This document shows, in pieces, positions 34,109-43,359 of a DNA stretch of 45,365 bases (the first letter of the stretch is position 1; each line of letters begins with the position of its first letter). The position numbers and the translations under genes were made by a program. The notes beneath the pieces are model-generated. The model did no database searches, was not told where the DNA came from, and was given only the letters and a program-made list of their open reading frames with translations. This DNA comes from an uncultured Mailhella sp. (GTDB taxonomy: Bacteria > Desulfobacterota > Desulfovibrionia > Desulfovibrionales > Desulfovibrionaceae), in NCBI RefSeq assembly GCF_947631555.1, contig NZ_CANRLT010000011.1, forward strand, positions 1-45,365, given 5' to 3'.

Positions 34109-35182
34109 ATGACCGAACTCCCCATACGTCCCGACACGCCGTGGCTGGCGCCGCTGGCCGGCTGGTCTGACCTTTCCTTCCGTCTGCTCTGCCGGGAGCA
34201 GGGGGCAGCGGTCTGCTGTACGGAAATGGTGAGCGCCAAGGGCCTGGTCTACGGCGGACGCAGTACGGAAAGTCTGCTGGCCACCACGCCTGAAGCGGGA
34301 GAAACGCTTGAGGACGGAAGCTGTGTCTGCGATCGTCCCCTTGTGGTGCAGATTTTCGGAGCGGAAGCGGCGTTCATGGCTCAGGCCGTGGAACGGCTGC
34401 GCCGCCGTGGTTTTTGCTGGTTCGACGTGAACATGGGCTGTTCCGTGCCCAAGGTGACAAAGACCGGTGCGGGCGCCGCCATGCTTCGGGATATGGACAA
34501 TGCCCTCCGCGTGGCCGAAGCCGTGCTTCAGGCGGCCGGGCCGGGGCGTGTGGGGTTCAAGCTGCGCCTGGGCTGGGACGGGGAACATGAGGTGCACCGC
34601 GAACTGTCGTCCCGCCTTGCCGGTTTGGGGGCAGGATGGGTGACGCTGCACCCGCGGCACGCCGTGCAGGGCTTTTCCGGCACGCCGCGCAGTTTGGCGC
34701 TGGCGGAACTGGCCGCGCTTCTGCCTGTACCCGTGATCGCGAGCGGCGACTTGTTTACCGCGGCCGACGGCGTGCGCGTACTGCGGGAAACGGGTGTGGC
34801 TGCCGTGATGTACGCCCGCGGAGCCTTGCGGGATCCCTCCATTTTTGCCCGTCACAGGGCGCTGCTTGCCGTTGGGGAATTGCCTGACCGCGCGGAGCTG
34901 CCGCCGCGGGAAACACCCCTCGCCGCACAGGACGCCTGCGATGTTCTGGATGAGCTTCCCGTGGATAGAGTACGGCTGGCGGGCATCATCCGCCGCCATG
35001 CCTTTCTGGCCCGGCGCTATGCGCCGCGGGAGGCGCTCTTTAAAATGCGTACCGTGGTTCCGCGCTATGTGAAGGGGGGAGACGGGGCCAGAGTCCTGCG
35101 TCAGGAACTTGTGGCCTGCCGCAGCTGGATGGACGTGGACGCCGTGCTGGAAAAACATTTTGGAGACCACTGCCATGAGTGA
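34109..35182 (+). CDS. tRNA-dihydrouridine synthase (Dus family)
   Basis: 357 residues. WLAPLAGWSDLSFR is the FMN-binding start of the TIM barrel (family L-A-P-M-x-G-x-T-D). FDVNMGCSVPKVTKTGAGA (~105-123) contains the catalytic cysteine in N-x-G-C-P-x(2)K form, here GCSVPKV. TLHPRHAVQGFSG, VIASGDLF and VMYARGALRDPSIF are further FMN contacts. It reduces uridine to dihydrouridine in tRNA D loops. ATG 34109 has TTGAGG five bases before it. The last eight bases overlap rlmN. Confidence 0.93.
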   Translation: MTELPIRPDTPWLAPLAGWSDLSFRLLCREQGAAVCCTEMVSAKGLVYGGRSTESLLATTPEAGETLEDGSCVCDRPLVVQIFGAEAAFMAQAVERLRRRGFCWFDVNMGCSVPKVTKTGAGAAMLRDMDNALRVAEAVLQAAGPGRVGFKLRLGWDGEHEVHRELSSRLAGLGAGWVTLHPRHAVQGFSGTPRSLALAELAALLPVPVIASGDLFTAADGVRVLRETGVAAVMYARGALRDPSIFARHRALLAVGELPDRAELPPRETPLAAQDACDVLDELPVDRVRLAGIIRRHAFLARRYAPREALFKMRTVVPRYVKGGDGARVLRQELVACRSWMDVDAVLEKHFGDHCHE

Positions 35183-36278
35183 CACGAAACTCGTTGAGCT
35201 TTGCGATCTGCCGTATCCTGAGCTGGAGCGCTTCATCGTGGAAAAGCTGGGAATGAAGCGCTTCCGTGTCGGGCAGATCTGGCAGTGGATATGGGTACGG
35301 AACGTTTCCGATTTTGCGGCCATGACCGACCTGCCCCAGGCGGATCGCGCCCTTCTGTCCGAGCGGGCGTCCATACGCTGGCCGTCCATCGCCGATGTGC
35401 GCGTGAGCGGAGACGGGACGACCAAGTTTCTCCTTGAGCTTGCGGACGGCGAACACGTCGAGACCGTGCTCATCCCCAGCGACGCTCCCCGCAGACCGCA
35501 CGACGCCGCGGCGCGCATGACCCAGTGCCTGTCCACGCAGGTGGGCTGCGCCATGGCCTGTTCCTTCTGCAGTACCGGCAGGCTGGGATTCAGACGCAAC
35601 ATGACCATGGGCGAAATCCTTGGCCAGGTACAGGTCGCCCGTGCCTACCTTCACGACACACAGCCCGAGCGCCCCATCATCCGCAATCTGGTCTATATGG
35701 GCATGGGCGAGCCGCTGCTCAATCTGGCCAACGTCATGGATTCCCTGCGCACGCTCCAGCATCCGCGGGGGCTCGCCTTTTCCCCGCGCCGCATCACGGT
35801 TTCCACCTGCGGCATAGAAAAGGGGATGAAGGAATTTGGCGAAAGCGGGCTGGCGTTTCTGGCCGTCTCACTGCACGCGCCGAATCAGCGCCTGCGCGGG
35901 CAGCTCATGCCCAGAGCCGCGCACTGGCCTCTGGAAGAACTTCTTGCCGCGCTGGAGAGCTATCCCCTCAAGACCCGCGAACGCATCACCCTGGAATATC
36001 TTGTCATCGCGGGCGTCAACAATCAGCCGGAGCATGTGCGGGAACTTGCCCGCATCTGCGCTCACCTCAAGGCCAAGCTGAACCTCATCCCGTATAACCC
36101 CACGCCGGATACGCCGTACCGTGCGCCTACACCCGAAGAGCTGCTGTGTTTTGAAAAGGCGCTCTGGGCCAAGGGCATCACCGCCATCGTGCGCAAGAGC
36201 AAGGGGCAGGACATCGAGGCCGCCTGCGGCCAGCTCTGCGCAACTCACGAGGCGCAGGCAGAGCAGAAAGGCGCTTAA
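35175..36278 (+). CDS. rlmN: RlmN, dual-specificity 23S rRNA/tRNA adenine-C2 methyltransferase
   Basis: 367 residues. Radical-SAM cluster motif GCAMACSFCSTGRLGF (~125-140, C-x3-C-x2-C). N-terminal helical domain with GQIWQWIW. The resolving cysteines lie in VSTCGIEKGM and, near the end, EAACGQLC. It methylates A2503 of 23S rRNA and A37 of some tRNAs. Start codon sits inside the dus stop region, with GGAG ten bases upstream. Confidence 0.97.
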   Translation: MSDTKLVELCDLPYPELERFIVEKLGMKRFRVGQIWQWIWVRNVSDFAAMTDLPQADRALLSERASIRWPSIADVRVSGDGTTKFLLELADGEHVETVLIPSDAPRRPHDAAARMTQCLSTQVGCAMACSFCSTGRLGFRRNMTMGEILGQVQVARAYLHDTQPERPIIRNLVYMGMGEPLLNLANVMDSLRTLQHPRGLAFSPRRITVSTCGIEKGMKEFGESGLAFLAVSLHAPNQRLRGQLMPRAAHWPLEELLAALESYPLKTRERITLEYLVIAGVNNQPEHVRELARICAHLKAKLNLIPYNPTPDTPYRAPTPEELLCFEKALWAKGITAIVRKSKGQDIEAACGQLCATHEAQAEQKGA

Positions 36279-36283
36279 CCACG

Positions 36284-36305
36284 AGAAGGCAGAGTGTTGC
36301 CTTCT
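36284..36305 (+). terminator. Hairpin after rlmN, possible terminator
   Basis: AGAAGGCA-GAGTGT-TGCCTTCT, a perfect 8-bp stem six bases after the stop codon. No real T-run follows (TGCGTCC), so termination would be weak. Confidence 0.4.
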
Positions 36306-36344
36306 TGCGTCCTGCGGCAGCGCACGAAATTTTGCCGAACGGTT

Positions 36345-36842
36345 TCAGTTCAGGATGTTTGCCACTACGCCCAGGAAGCGGGAAACCAGGGTGGTCAGGC
36401 CCTGAAGCGTCTTCAGGGCGAGATCCTTCAGTACCGGAAGCTGCCGCTTCACCTCCCCAGCCGCGTCCTCGGCAAGGGAATCCGCAGTGTCCGCAGCGCG
36501 TTCCAGCATGGTCTTGCTCGGGGACAGGCCCGGCGTCTTTTGCAAAATTTCCCGCACGGCGGAAGCTGCCTTGCCGCCCAGAGCGTCGGCCGATTTTTCG
36601 AGCTTTTTCGTCAGGGCATCGAGCTGTTCGGACGAAAGCCCTCCCTGCCTGTTCTTTTCGAGAAAAGGCTGGATTTCCCTTTCAAAAACGCCGGGCGGCA
36701 GGAGCTTTTTCAGACCTTTGAGCAGGGTGTCGTCCACGACCTGCGGGCTGGCGGGCGCGGTTGGCATGGATGCCTGATCCTTCTGATAGAAGTAGAACAT
36801 ACCGCATCCGATGACGAAAAGAACAACAAGCGTCTTCAGCAC
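36345..36842 (-). CDS. Small membrane-anchored helical protein, unrecognised
   Basis: 165 residues. One N-terminal hydrophobic helix (~3-19, TLVVLFVIGCGMFYFY), then an Ala/Pro linker and a wholly helical, charged domain (~40-165) with no cysteines and a hydrophobic C-terminal helix (LGVVANILN). The anchor is an uncleaved type, although a cleaved signal cannot be excluded. No family is recognised. It faces rlmN across a short gap and stands downstream of rne on the same strand, separated by the rne terminator. The ATG follows a CTGTGCTGAAG-like context with no obvious Shine-Dalgarno. Confidence 0.6.
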   Translation of the reverse strand: MLKTLVVLFVIGCGMFYFYQKDQASMPTAPASPQVVDDTLLKGLKKLLPPGVFEREIQPFLEKNRQGGLSSEQLDALTKKLEKSADALGGKAASAVREILQKTPGLSPSKTMLERAADTADSLAEDAAGEVKRQLPVLKDLALKTLQGLTTLVSRFLGVVANILN

Positions 36843-36858
36843 AGGAACTCCGAAAGCC

Positions 36859-36878
36859 CCGGCTTCCGAAGAAGCCGG
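36859..36878 (-). terminator. Terminator hairpin of the RNase E gene
   Basis: CCGGCTTC-CGAA-GAAGCCGG, a perfect 8-bp stem and tetraloop 14 bases past the stop. On the minus strand GGGCTTTCGG follows, a weak T-run. Confidence 0.55.
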
Positions 36879-36892
36879 AGCCGAATAGCGCT

Positions 36893-39784
36893 TTATTTGG
36901 GCCTGATTTCGATGTGTACGCCGAACTTTTCTTCCAGAGCGGCCAGCCTGTCGCGCTTGCGGTTGAGCAGATACAGCGCCAGTTCCATTTCGTTTTCATA
37001 GACGAAGGTGGCAGGCTCGCTGCCGGATCTGGCCGCGTCCTTTTTGCTTTTCGAGCGGTCGCCATTCTTATAGAGCTTGGCCTGAAGGTCGCGCAGGGCC
37101 TGAAGCGACTGCCATTCCATGTTGCGCCGCACCCCCGTGCCGTGGCAGTGGGGGCAGGACTCGCAGGAAATGGAGATGGCCGAGGTGCCTGTGCGCTGGC
37201 GTACCAGTTCCAGAAGTCCGAAGGAACTCATGTGGCCGATGTCGTGGCGCGCTCTGTCGCGGCGCATGGCCGTGCGGAGTGTGCGTTCCACGTCGCGGCA
37301 ATGATTCTTGTCGCGCATTTCGATGAAGTCGATGACCACCTGACCGCCGATGTCGCGCAGCCGCAGGTGACGGGCTATGGCCTCAGCCGCTTCCATGTTG
37401 GTGCGGAAGACCATGGCCTCGAAGTTGGTCTTGCCCTGAGTCTTGCCCGAGTTGATGTCGATGGCCATAAGCGCTTCGGTCTGGTCAAAGACCAGGCGGC
37501 CGCCGGAGGGCAGTACCACTTCGCGGCTGGTCACGGATTCAAGCTGTTTCGTCAGATTGAAGCGATCCCAGAGTGTCTGGCGCTGATCCTTGTGGAGCTT
37601 GACAAGCTCGCGGGCGCGGTCAGGGAAGATGAGCGCCGCGGTATCTTCCACGCGGGACTTGATGGCTTCGTCATCGGTCCAGATCTCCTCGATGTCTTCG
37701 GAGAGGTAGTCGCGTACGGAGCGGGCCACGAGATCGGCTTCCTGATAGATGAGGCATGGGCTTTTTTCCGGAACCGCGCGCTTGCGAATGTCCTGCCAGA
37801 GCATCTTGAGGTACTGCATATCCTGCTGAATGCTGGCCTTGTCCGCGCCTTCGCTGGCCGTGCGGATGATGACGCCCATGTTTTCGCCGGGCTGGATGCC
37901 GCTCAGTAGCTCCTTGAGCCGGGCGCGTTCTTCAGGGTCTTCCACCTTGCGGGATACGCCGATCTGTTCCTGCCCGGGCGTGAGCACCAGAAAGCGTCCG
38001 GCGATGGAGATCCATGTTGTCAGGAAGGCCCCCTTGCTGCCGGAAGGCTCCTTGACCACCTGTACCAGCACATCCTGGCCGACCTTGAGCACCTTCTGTA
38101 TGGGCGGATATTTGGGACCGTGGGTGGAGTCATGGGGCACGAGATAATATTCGGGATGAACTTCATCAATCTGCAGGAAGCCGTTCTTCCCGTTGCCGAA
38201 GTTCACGAAGGCCGCCTGGAGGTTGGTATCGATATTGTTGATGACTCCCTTGTAGATATTGCCCCGTATCTTTGCCTGATGCGCCATTTCCACGAAATAT
38301 TCCATGACGTTGCCGTCTTCGGTAATGGCGACTTCCACCTGCTCGTCCGGCACGGAGCTGATGTACAGCACACGGCGCGGCGCGGGGGCAGGCTCTGCGC
38401 CTTTCGCTTTTTCGGCAACGCGGGGCTTTTCTCCTGCTTTGGCCTTCTCTGCGGGGCGGCCCTTTTTTTGCGGCTGGCGTTCGCGGGGCTTGGGAGCGTC
38501 GATGCGGTTGCCGTTGACCGCGGCGTCCAGCGCGTCCAGATCTTCCTCGTTTTCTTCGCCAAACGGAGGCATGGCCGCGGGCTGATCGGGAAGCACGGGC
38601 TGGGGACCATCGTCTTCGGGCAGAAGTTCCTCTTCGCGCCGGCCGAGGGCCACGCCGAGGACGCTGTCGTTCAGCATGGCGGCGTTGAAATCGAAATCTT
38701 CAGGTATGGCGGGTACGCCCTGGACGCTGCGGCGCGGTCGTCCGCGCCCATTGCGAGGCTTGCGGCCCCCGAAAGGAGCATTCCCGTCCATGCCCGTGAA
38801 CGGCGGATAGAAGTTCTGCTGATAGGGATCGGGCAGGTAGGGCGAGGCGTTGGACAGCGGCTGGGCATCACGGTCACGCTTCCTGCGTGTGCGGGGATTG
38901 ATCCGGCGCTGAGAGCGGATATCGCCGAAAGACCCTTCGGCGGGCAGTATGCTGGTGATAATGGCGTCATCGTCCGGCCACAGCGGGGGCTGAGGCCGGC
39001 TGTCCGCCCGGTTGCCCAGATCGTCCTCGGGCACGGGCGCGATGTCGGCAGCCTGATTGCCCGGTTCTGCTTCAACGTGTGCTTCCGCAGTGGTGTTTTC
39101 CTTTCGGGCGCGGGGCTTGCGGCCGCGGCGGGCTTTGGGGGCGGCGTCTATTTTTGCAGGAGTTTCGGGCACATTTGGGGCTGAGACATCAGGAGCGGAG
39201 GCAGCCTGAGCGGGAACTTCGGGAGTGGAAGCCGCGGCGGATTCAGACCGGGCGTCTGCGGGTGTGCTTTCACCTGCGGGAACGCCGCCCGCTGGGGTTT
39301 CGGCCGTGCGGGAACGCCTGACACGGGTACGGCGCACGGGCGTTTCTGCAGCTTCGGCAGGCACCGCGCCGGTGGGGGAAGGCACACTGACTTCGGATTT
39401 GCGGGGGCGTCCCCGGCGTCTTTTGGCAGGAGCAGGCACTTCTTCCGGCGAAGCCCCGGCAGGCACAGGCTCAGATGTCGCAGGCGCGGCGGGTACAGGG
39501 GGGACGGAAACGGGGGCGAGGGGCAGGGTGGCTTCCGGCAGTGGCGCAGTGTTGTTCTCTGCAACCTCTTCCTGTGTTTCTGTGCCGCTGTTTTTTCTGC
39601 TCGTGCGACGTTTCCTCACGGGAGCCGTCTCTTTGCTTTCGGGAGTGTCTGCAACGGCTTTTCTGCGGCGGCGTACCGTCTTCTTTTCCATTTCAGGAGC
39701 GGCTCCCGTGTCCGGGGTGGCCGCGCTGGTGCTGTTTTTGGGTTCTTCGGTGGTGTTTTCGTTGAGAGAAGGGTTTTGACTCAT
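36893..39784 (-). CDS. rne: Ribonuclease E/G with a long N-terminal extension
   Basis: 963 residues. Residues ~1-469 are disordered and Ala/Pro/Glu/Arg-rich, with basic blocks KRRRGRPRKSE (~121), RRGRKPRARK (~219) and GRGRPRRS (~346). The catalytic core (~470-963) starts with VLYISSVPDEQVEVAITEDG, then the S1 domain (GNIYKGVINNIDTNLQAAFV), 5'-sensor and DNase-I-like part with metal-binding Asp in MAIDINSGK and VVIDFIEMRD, and the zinc-link CPHCHG. It would start mRNA decay and process 9S and tRNA precursors in the cytosol. E. coli Rne has its disordered scaffold at the C-terminus; here it is at the N-terminus and the chain ends just after the small domain. GAGGAA precedes the ATG. It lies 22 bases after the metallophosphoesterase stop. 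Confidence 0.93.
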   Translation of the reverse strand: MSQNPSLNENTTEEPKNSTSAATPDTGAAPEMEKKTVRRRRKAVADTPESKETAPVRKRRTSRKNSGTETQEEVAENNTAPLPEATLPLAPVSVPPVPAAPATSEPVPAGASPEEVPAPAKRRRGRPRKSEVSVPSPTGAVPAEAAETPVRRTRVRRSRTAETPAGGVPAGESTPADARSESAAASTPEVPAQAASAPDVSAPNVPETPAKIDAAPKARRGRKPRARKENTTAEAHVEAEPGNQAADIAPVPEDDLGNRADSRPQPPLWPDDDAIITSILPAEGSFGDIRSQRRINPRTRRKRDRDAQPLSNASPYLPDPYQQNFYPPFTGMDGNAPFGGRKPRNGRGRPRRSVQGVPAIPEDFDFNAAMLNDSVLGVALGRREEELLPEDDGPQPVLPDQPAAMPPFGEENEEDLDALDAAVNGNRIDAPKPRERQPQKKGRPAEKAKAGEKPRVAEKAKGAEPAPAPRRVLYISSVPDEQVEVAITEDGNVMEYFVEMAHQAKIRGNIYKGVINNIDTNLQAAFVNFGNGKNGFLQIDEVHPEYYLVPHDSTHGPKYPPIQKVLKVGQDVLVQVVKEPSGSKGAFLTTWISIAGRFLVLTPGQEQIGVSRKVEDPEERARLKELLSGIQPGENMGVIIRTASEGADKASIQQDMQYLKMLWQDIRKRAVPEKSPCLIYQEADLVARSVRDYLSEDIEEIWTDDEAIKSRVEDTAALIFPDRARELVKLHKDQRQTLWDRFNLTKQLESVTSREVVLPSGGRLVFDQTEALMAIDINSGKTQGKTNFEAMVFRTNMEAAEAIARHLRLRDIGGQVVIDFIEMRDKNHCRDVERTLRTAMRRDRARHDIGHMSSFGLLELVRQRTGTSAISISCESCPHCHGTGVRRNMEWQSLQALRDLQAKLYKNGDRSKSKKDAARSGSEPATFVYENEMELALYLLNRKRDRLAALEEKFGVHIEIRPK

Positions 39785-39806
39785 GGGTTCCTCAAAAATT
39801 TCGGGA

Positions 39807-40592
39807 TCAGTCAGCGGTATCGAGTCTGCGGAGCGTCACCCGTATGCCTGCCTCGTCCAGAGTGAGGAGCGCATAGCAGCCGAGGGAAAAAGGCCCCGGA
39901 TTGGCCACGATGGTGCGTCCCAGTTTTTGAACGCCGGCGGACTCGTGGATGTGCCCGCAGATGCAGAGGGAAGGCTGATGTTCCTCTATGAAGTCCCGCA
40001 CTGCGGTGGAGCCAACGTGGATTCCCCCGTGCGTACGGTCGCATACGGTGTTGTACGGAGGGTTGTGGGAAATCAGGATCCAATCTCTGTGGCCTCCTGA
40101 CTGCCGGGCAAGTTCCTCCAGCCATTCTGAAAAACGTGCCTCTGGAAATTCTGACGGCGTCCCCAGAGGAGTGAACGTGGAGCCGCCTACACCAAGGAGG
40201 GCGACTTCCGGGCCAAGTTCCCGCACCTTGCGGTGCAGGTTGATGCCCTCATTTTCAAGCCAGTCGTCTGCTTCCGCCCGATCCATGTTGCCAATCTGGG
40301 CAAGAACCATGGGGTGTACGGCGCGGAAGGCTTCGATGACCGTGCGTGCGGCGTTCGCGCCGCCCAGCGTGGTCAGATCGCCGGTCAGAAGGACGCCGTT
40401 TGCCTGCGTAAGTTCCGGAATTTCCCGTGCGCGGTGGATACGGCCGTGGATGTCCCCCAGCACTATCCACGTCTGCCTCACGCGGAAGCCGGGCGTTTCG
40501 CCTTTGCGGCGGCCGGTACGGATACGCCCCTTCGCGGTCTGAAGACCGTTGTCAGGGGTAGAGAGAGCAGATTCCGTAACGGTATCCGGCAT
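39807..40592 (-). CDS. Calcineurin-like metallophosphoesterase
   Basis: 261 residues from MPDTVTESALS. About 45 polar residues come first, then the metallophosphoesterase motifs: GDIHGR (~50), TGDLTT (~73), GNMDRAEAD (~101, G-N-x-D), ISHNPPYN (~175) and CGHIHESAG (~214). The order and spacing fit YfcE/archaeal MJ0936-like phosphoesterases. Substrate unknown. The frame is open 54 bases further upstream to another ATG at 40646; neither has a clear ribosome binding site. Close spacing with rne suggests a shared transcript. Confidence 0.85.
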   Translation of the reverse strand: MPDTVTESALSTPDNGLQTAKGRIRTGRRKGETPGFRVRQTWIVLGDIHGRIHRAREIPELTQANGVLLTGDLTTLGGANAARTVIEAFRAVHPMVLAQIGNMDRAEADDWLENEGINLHRKVRELGPEVALLGVGGSTFTPLGTPSEFPEARFSEWLEELARQSGGHRDWILISHNPPYNTVCDRTHGGIHVGSTAVRDFIEEHQPSLCICGHIHESAGVQKLGRTIVANPGPFSLGCYALLTLDEAGIRVTLRRLDTAD

Positions 40593-41073
40593 ATTGAGGG
40601 AGTCCTTTTTCTGGCAGACGAACACAGCGGGGAAAAGACGGTGCAAGAAATCCGCGCCGTGCGGGGCGCGCTTCGGAAAGAGACGCGGCTATACTCGTGG
40701 TCTGTTCTCCGTGTGAGAACTTCATAGACTATTTTTTTTCGTTTGACAAAGGAAAAGAGAGGCTCGGAAGCGATTCTTTGACAATGCAGTGATGTTTTAT
40801 GGAATTTTTTCTGCCAATGGAGAAGAAAAAAACGTTTCCAGGATGGAAACAGCGCCTTTCCTGCGCGGAGACGCTTACCTGATTACAAACGAACGCCGTT
40901 CTGCCGCAAGCTCTTGTCCGGCAAAGCGCTCCCTGTTATTGTGTGTTTCCCAAAGGCTTGCCCTGGCCTTGCCTCAGTGGGCAGAAACTCAGGGCATACT
41001 GAAGCTCGCGGGGCGGGCGTTGACCAATGTTTTACTTTCTGCGGAGCCGTGAGCACCGCAGTGGAGCTTTTCT
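40593..41073. other. Divergent intergenic region, no supported gene
   Basis: About 480 bases between the metallophosphoesterase (minus) and pgeF (plus). It contains the hairpin GTTCTC-CGTGT-GAGAAC (40704-40720), a T-run at 40732-40739, and two TTGACA boxes (40743 and 40778). The second has TGGAAT 16 bases on, a possible plus-strand promoter. An open frame at 40789-41052 is not supported by a ribosome binding site or by family. Confidence 0.4.
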
Positions 41074-41805
41074 ATGCAGCTTGACCTGATTCCCCTCCGT
41101 TTTCCGGGCATTTCCCATGTGCGCTGCGCGTTTGGTACGCGGGCACTTGGCAATCTTTCCCTCGACGTTGCCGGCGCTGGAAACGCGGAACGGGAACGCC
41201 GTGCCGCGCTCTGTGCGCGTCTGGACGTGGAAGCCTTTGCCGAGGCCCGGCAGGTGCACGGCGTACGTACGCTCTTCGAACCTGCCGCCCAAGATCCGGC
41301 GCTGGCGGCCGTGACCGAGGCGGACGGACTGGCGACGGCCCGCCCGGGACTAGCACTCATGATAAAAACCGCCGATTGTCAACCCATACTGCTGGCGCAT
41401 AACGGTGGGCGCTTTGTCGCGGCGATACATTCCGGATGGCGGGGGAATCGTCAGGACTATCCGCGCATCGCGGTGGAGGAGTGCTGCGCGCACTACGGCG
41501 CGGATCCTGTGGACGTGTGGGCCGTGCGCGGTCCCAGCCTCGGCCCGGCTGCTTCCGAATTCATCCATTTTGACAGAGAGTGGGGCGGCGCTTTTCTGCC
41601 CTGGTACAACGCCGGCCGCCGCACGGTGGACCTCTGGCGGCTGACGCACGATCAGCTTTTGCGGGCGGGCATTCCGGAAGGGCAGATACTGTCTCTGGAT
41701 CTGTGTACCTTTGAAAACAGCGGGCTTTTCTTCTCCTACCGCCATGCGCGGGCGTTCGGCAGCGCGGATGGCCGGCAGGGGAGCTTTATCTGGATGACCT
41801 CCTGA
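41074..41805 (+). CDS. pgeF: Purine nucleoside phosphorylase/laccase-domain protein YfiH
   Basis: 243 residues. The metal-site motifs are present: RQVHGV (~66), KTADCQPILL (~98, T-A-D-C), AIHSGWRG (~117, H-x-G-W-R-G) and, near the end, FSYRHARAFG. The family (DUF152, polyphenol oxidase YfiH, LACC1) phosphorolyses purine nucleosides and in E. coli removes a wrong stem-peptide amino acid (PgeF). TGGAGC lies eight bases before the ATG. It appears to be a single-gene unit or to lead into fadL. Confidence 0.92.
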   Translation: MQLDLIPLRFPGISHVRCAFGTRALGNLSLDVAGAGNAERERRAALCARLDVEAFAEARQVHGVRTLFEPAAQDPALAAVTEADGLATARPGLALMIKTADCQPILLAHNGGRFVAAIHSGWRGNRQDYPRIAVEECCAHYGADPVDVWAVRGPSLGPAASEFIHFDREWGGAFLPWYNAGRRTVDLWRLTHDQLLRAGIPEGQILSLDLCTFENSGLFFSYRHARAFGSADGRQGSFIWMTS

Positions 41806-41951
41806 ACAAGGCTTTATTTTTTTCAGGAAAAGGGCTAACGTGCAAAGCGGTGCCGCTGTCCGGCCCTGGAGAGGGGGCTTTGGACGTACCGTATCGGGCG
41901 GAGCGGCGTCTGTTCCGGCTTTACGCCCTATCTGTTTTTTTAGAGGAAAGA

Positions 41952-43337
41952 ATGAACGTATCTCACATGATGCGGCGGCTTGTCGAAGCCGTTCGCGGCT
42001 GTGTCATGGCAGCCGGCTGTGTTCTGGCTCTGGGCGGTGTGTTTGCCCTGGCTGTTCCCCATGCCCATGCCGAAGGTTTCAACATCACAGAATGGAGCGC
42101 CCGCGGCATGGCCCTCGGCGGCGGACCGGCCGGCGGCATGGTCGCCCGCGCTGACGATGCCTCAGCCGTAGCCTATAACCCTGCTGGCATCACCCAGATT
42201 CCCGGGACCTCCATGCAGGCCGGCCTGGCCGTGTCCATGCTGAATTTTGATCTCTACCGCAGGGACACGGGGACAACGGTTTCCAGCTCCGACCAGGCCT
42301 GGCCCATCCCCCATTTTTATCTGACCCATCAGCTGAGCGACCGCGTCTGGTTCGGCATGGGCATGTTCACCCGCTATGGACTGGGCTCTCAGTTCCCGGA
42401 TAACTGGGGCAGACCTTCTCCAGGCACCCCGGGGATTCCGGTCTTAGGTGGAGCGCAGTTGACCGGAGTGTTAAAGTCCGTGACGCTCATTTCCTCCACC
42501 CTCAATCCCAATATCGCCGTCAAGCTTAGCGACCGGTGGTCAGTGAGTGCCGGCGTCAGCTATACCTGGGGCTATTTGAGCCTGAATCAGCAGTACAACC
42601 TTGGTATGAACGGAACTTCTGTTGCCGGTGCCGACGCCCGTATGCATTCCGAAAACGGCTACGCCTTCGGCTTCAACTTTGGTCTGCACGCGAGGTTCAA
42701 CGAGCAGTGGAGCGCCGGTCTGACCTACCGCTCACGGGAAGACATGAGCTTTTCCGGAATGAACCGTTTTCGTTTCAGCGGCAATTCTGCATACGTTGGA
42801 ATGCTAAAATCCTACATGCAGTCCTGCAGTGCCGATGGCAAACTTTCCGTGCCGGACGTCATCACTCTGGGCGTTATGTATAAGCCTCTGGAGAATCTGA
42901 GTTTTGAAGCCGACCTCGGCTACACGGTCTGGAGCCGTTACCGCAATCTGAACATCAACATGCACGATGCGCCGCCGCCGCAGCAGTTCCACGAGCAGAA
43001 GAACTGGCATGACACCTGGGCCTTCACCCTCGGCGTGGAATACGCGCCCATCGACTGGATGACGCTGCGCGCTGGCTTCACCTACGAGACCTCGCCGCTC
43101 AAGAATTCCGGTTATCCCGATTATCTCGTGCCTTCCAACGGGCGCAATTATTATACGCTGGGTGCCGGGTTCAAGTATGAGAACTGGACTCTCGATCTCG
43201 CCTACATGTATATCGACGTGCGCAAACTGAATTATCCCGGAAATTCTTTTACCGGGCCGGCTCTTTCCGTGCATGAAGGCAACTGCCACAACAGCTACGC
43301 CCATAATTTCGGTGTGACCCTCGGCTACAGGTTCTAA
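41952..43337 (+). CDS. Outer-membrane transport protein, OmpP1/FadL/TodX family
   Basis: 461 residues. Signal peptide ~1-40 (two Arg, hydrophobic stretch VMAAGCVLALGGVFALAV, cleavage likely after AHA). Mature start EGFNITEWSARGMALGG is the FadL hatch, and DDASAVAYNPAGIT (~68-81) is the N-P-A motif of the family. Alternating beta-strands follow and the chain ends in LGYRF with a C-terminal aromatic, needed for outer-membrane assembly. It would take up long-chain fatty acids or other hydrophobic compounds. ATG 41952 has AGAGGAAAG just before it; the upstream extension in frame is not used. Confidence 0.93.
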   Translation: MNVSHMMRRLVEAVRGCVMAAGCVLALGGVFALAVPHAHAEGFNITEWSARGMALGGGPAGGMVARADDASAVAYNPAGITQIPGTSMQAGLAVSMLNFDLYRRDTGTTVSSSDQAWPIPHFYLTHQLSDRVWFGMGMFTRYGLGSQFPDNWGRPSPGTPGIPVLGGAQLTGVLKSVTLISSTLNPNIAVKLSDRWSVSAGVSYTWGYLSLNQQYNLGMNGTSVAGADARMHSENGYAFGFNFGLHARFNEQWSAGLTYRSREDMSFSGMNRFRFSGNSAYVGMLKSYMQSCSADGKLSVPDVITLGVMYKPLENLSFEADLGYTVWSRYRNLNINMHDAPPPQQFHEQKNWHDTWAFTLGVEYAPIDWMTLRAGFTYETSPLKNSGYPDYLVPSNGRNYYTLGAGFKYENWTLDLAYMYIDVRKLNYPGNSFTGPALSVHEGNCHNSYAHNFGVTLGYRF

Positions 43338-43359
43338 AAGCGAAACACGCAGAAGCGTG

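Noticed and set aside
34067-35608. Minus-strand open frame of 513 codons opposite dus and rlmN
   Set aside because: Antisense to two recognised genes; sequence is a shadow with no family features.
40789-41052. Plus-strand frame of 87 codons before pgeF
   Set aside because: No ribosome binding site, no family resemblance, Ser/Ala/Leu-rich chance composition.
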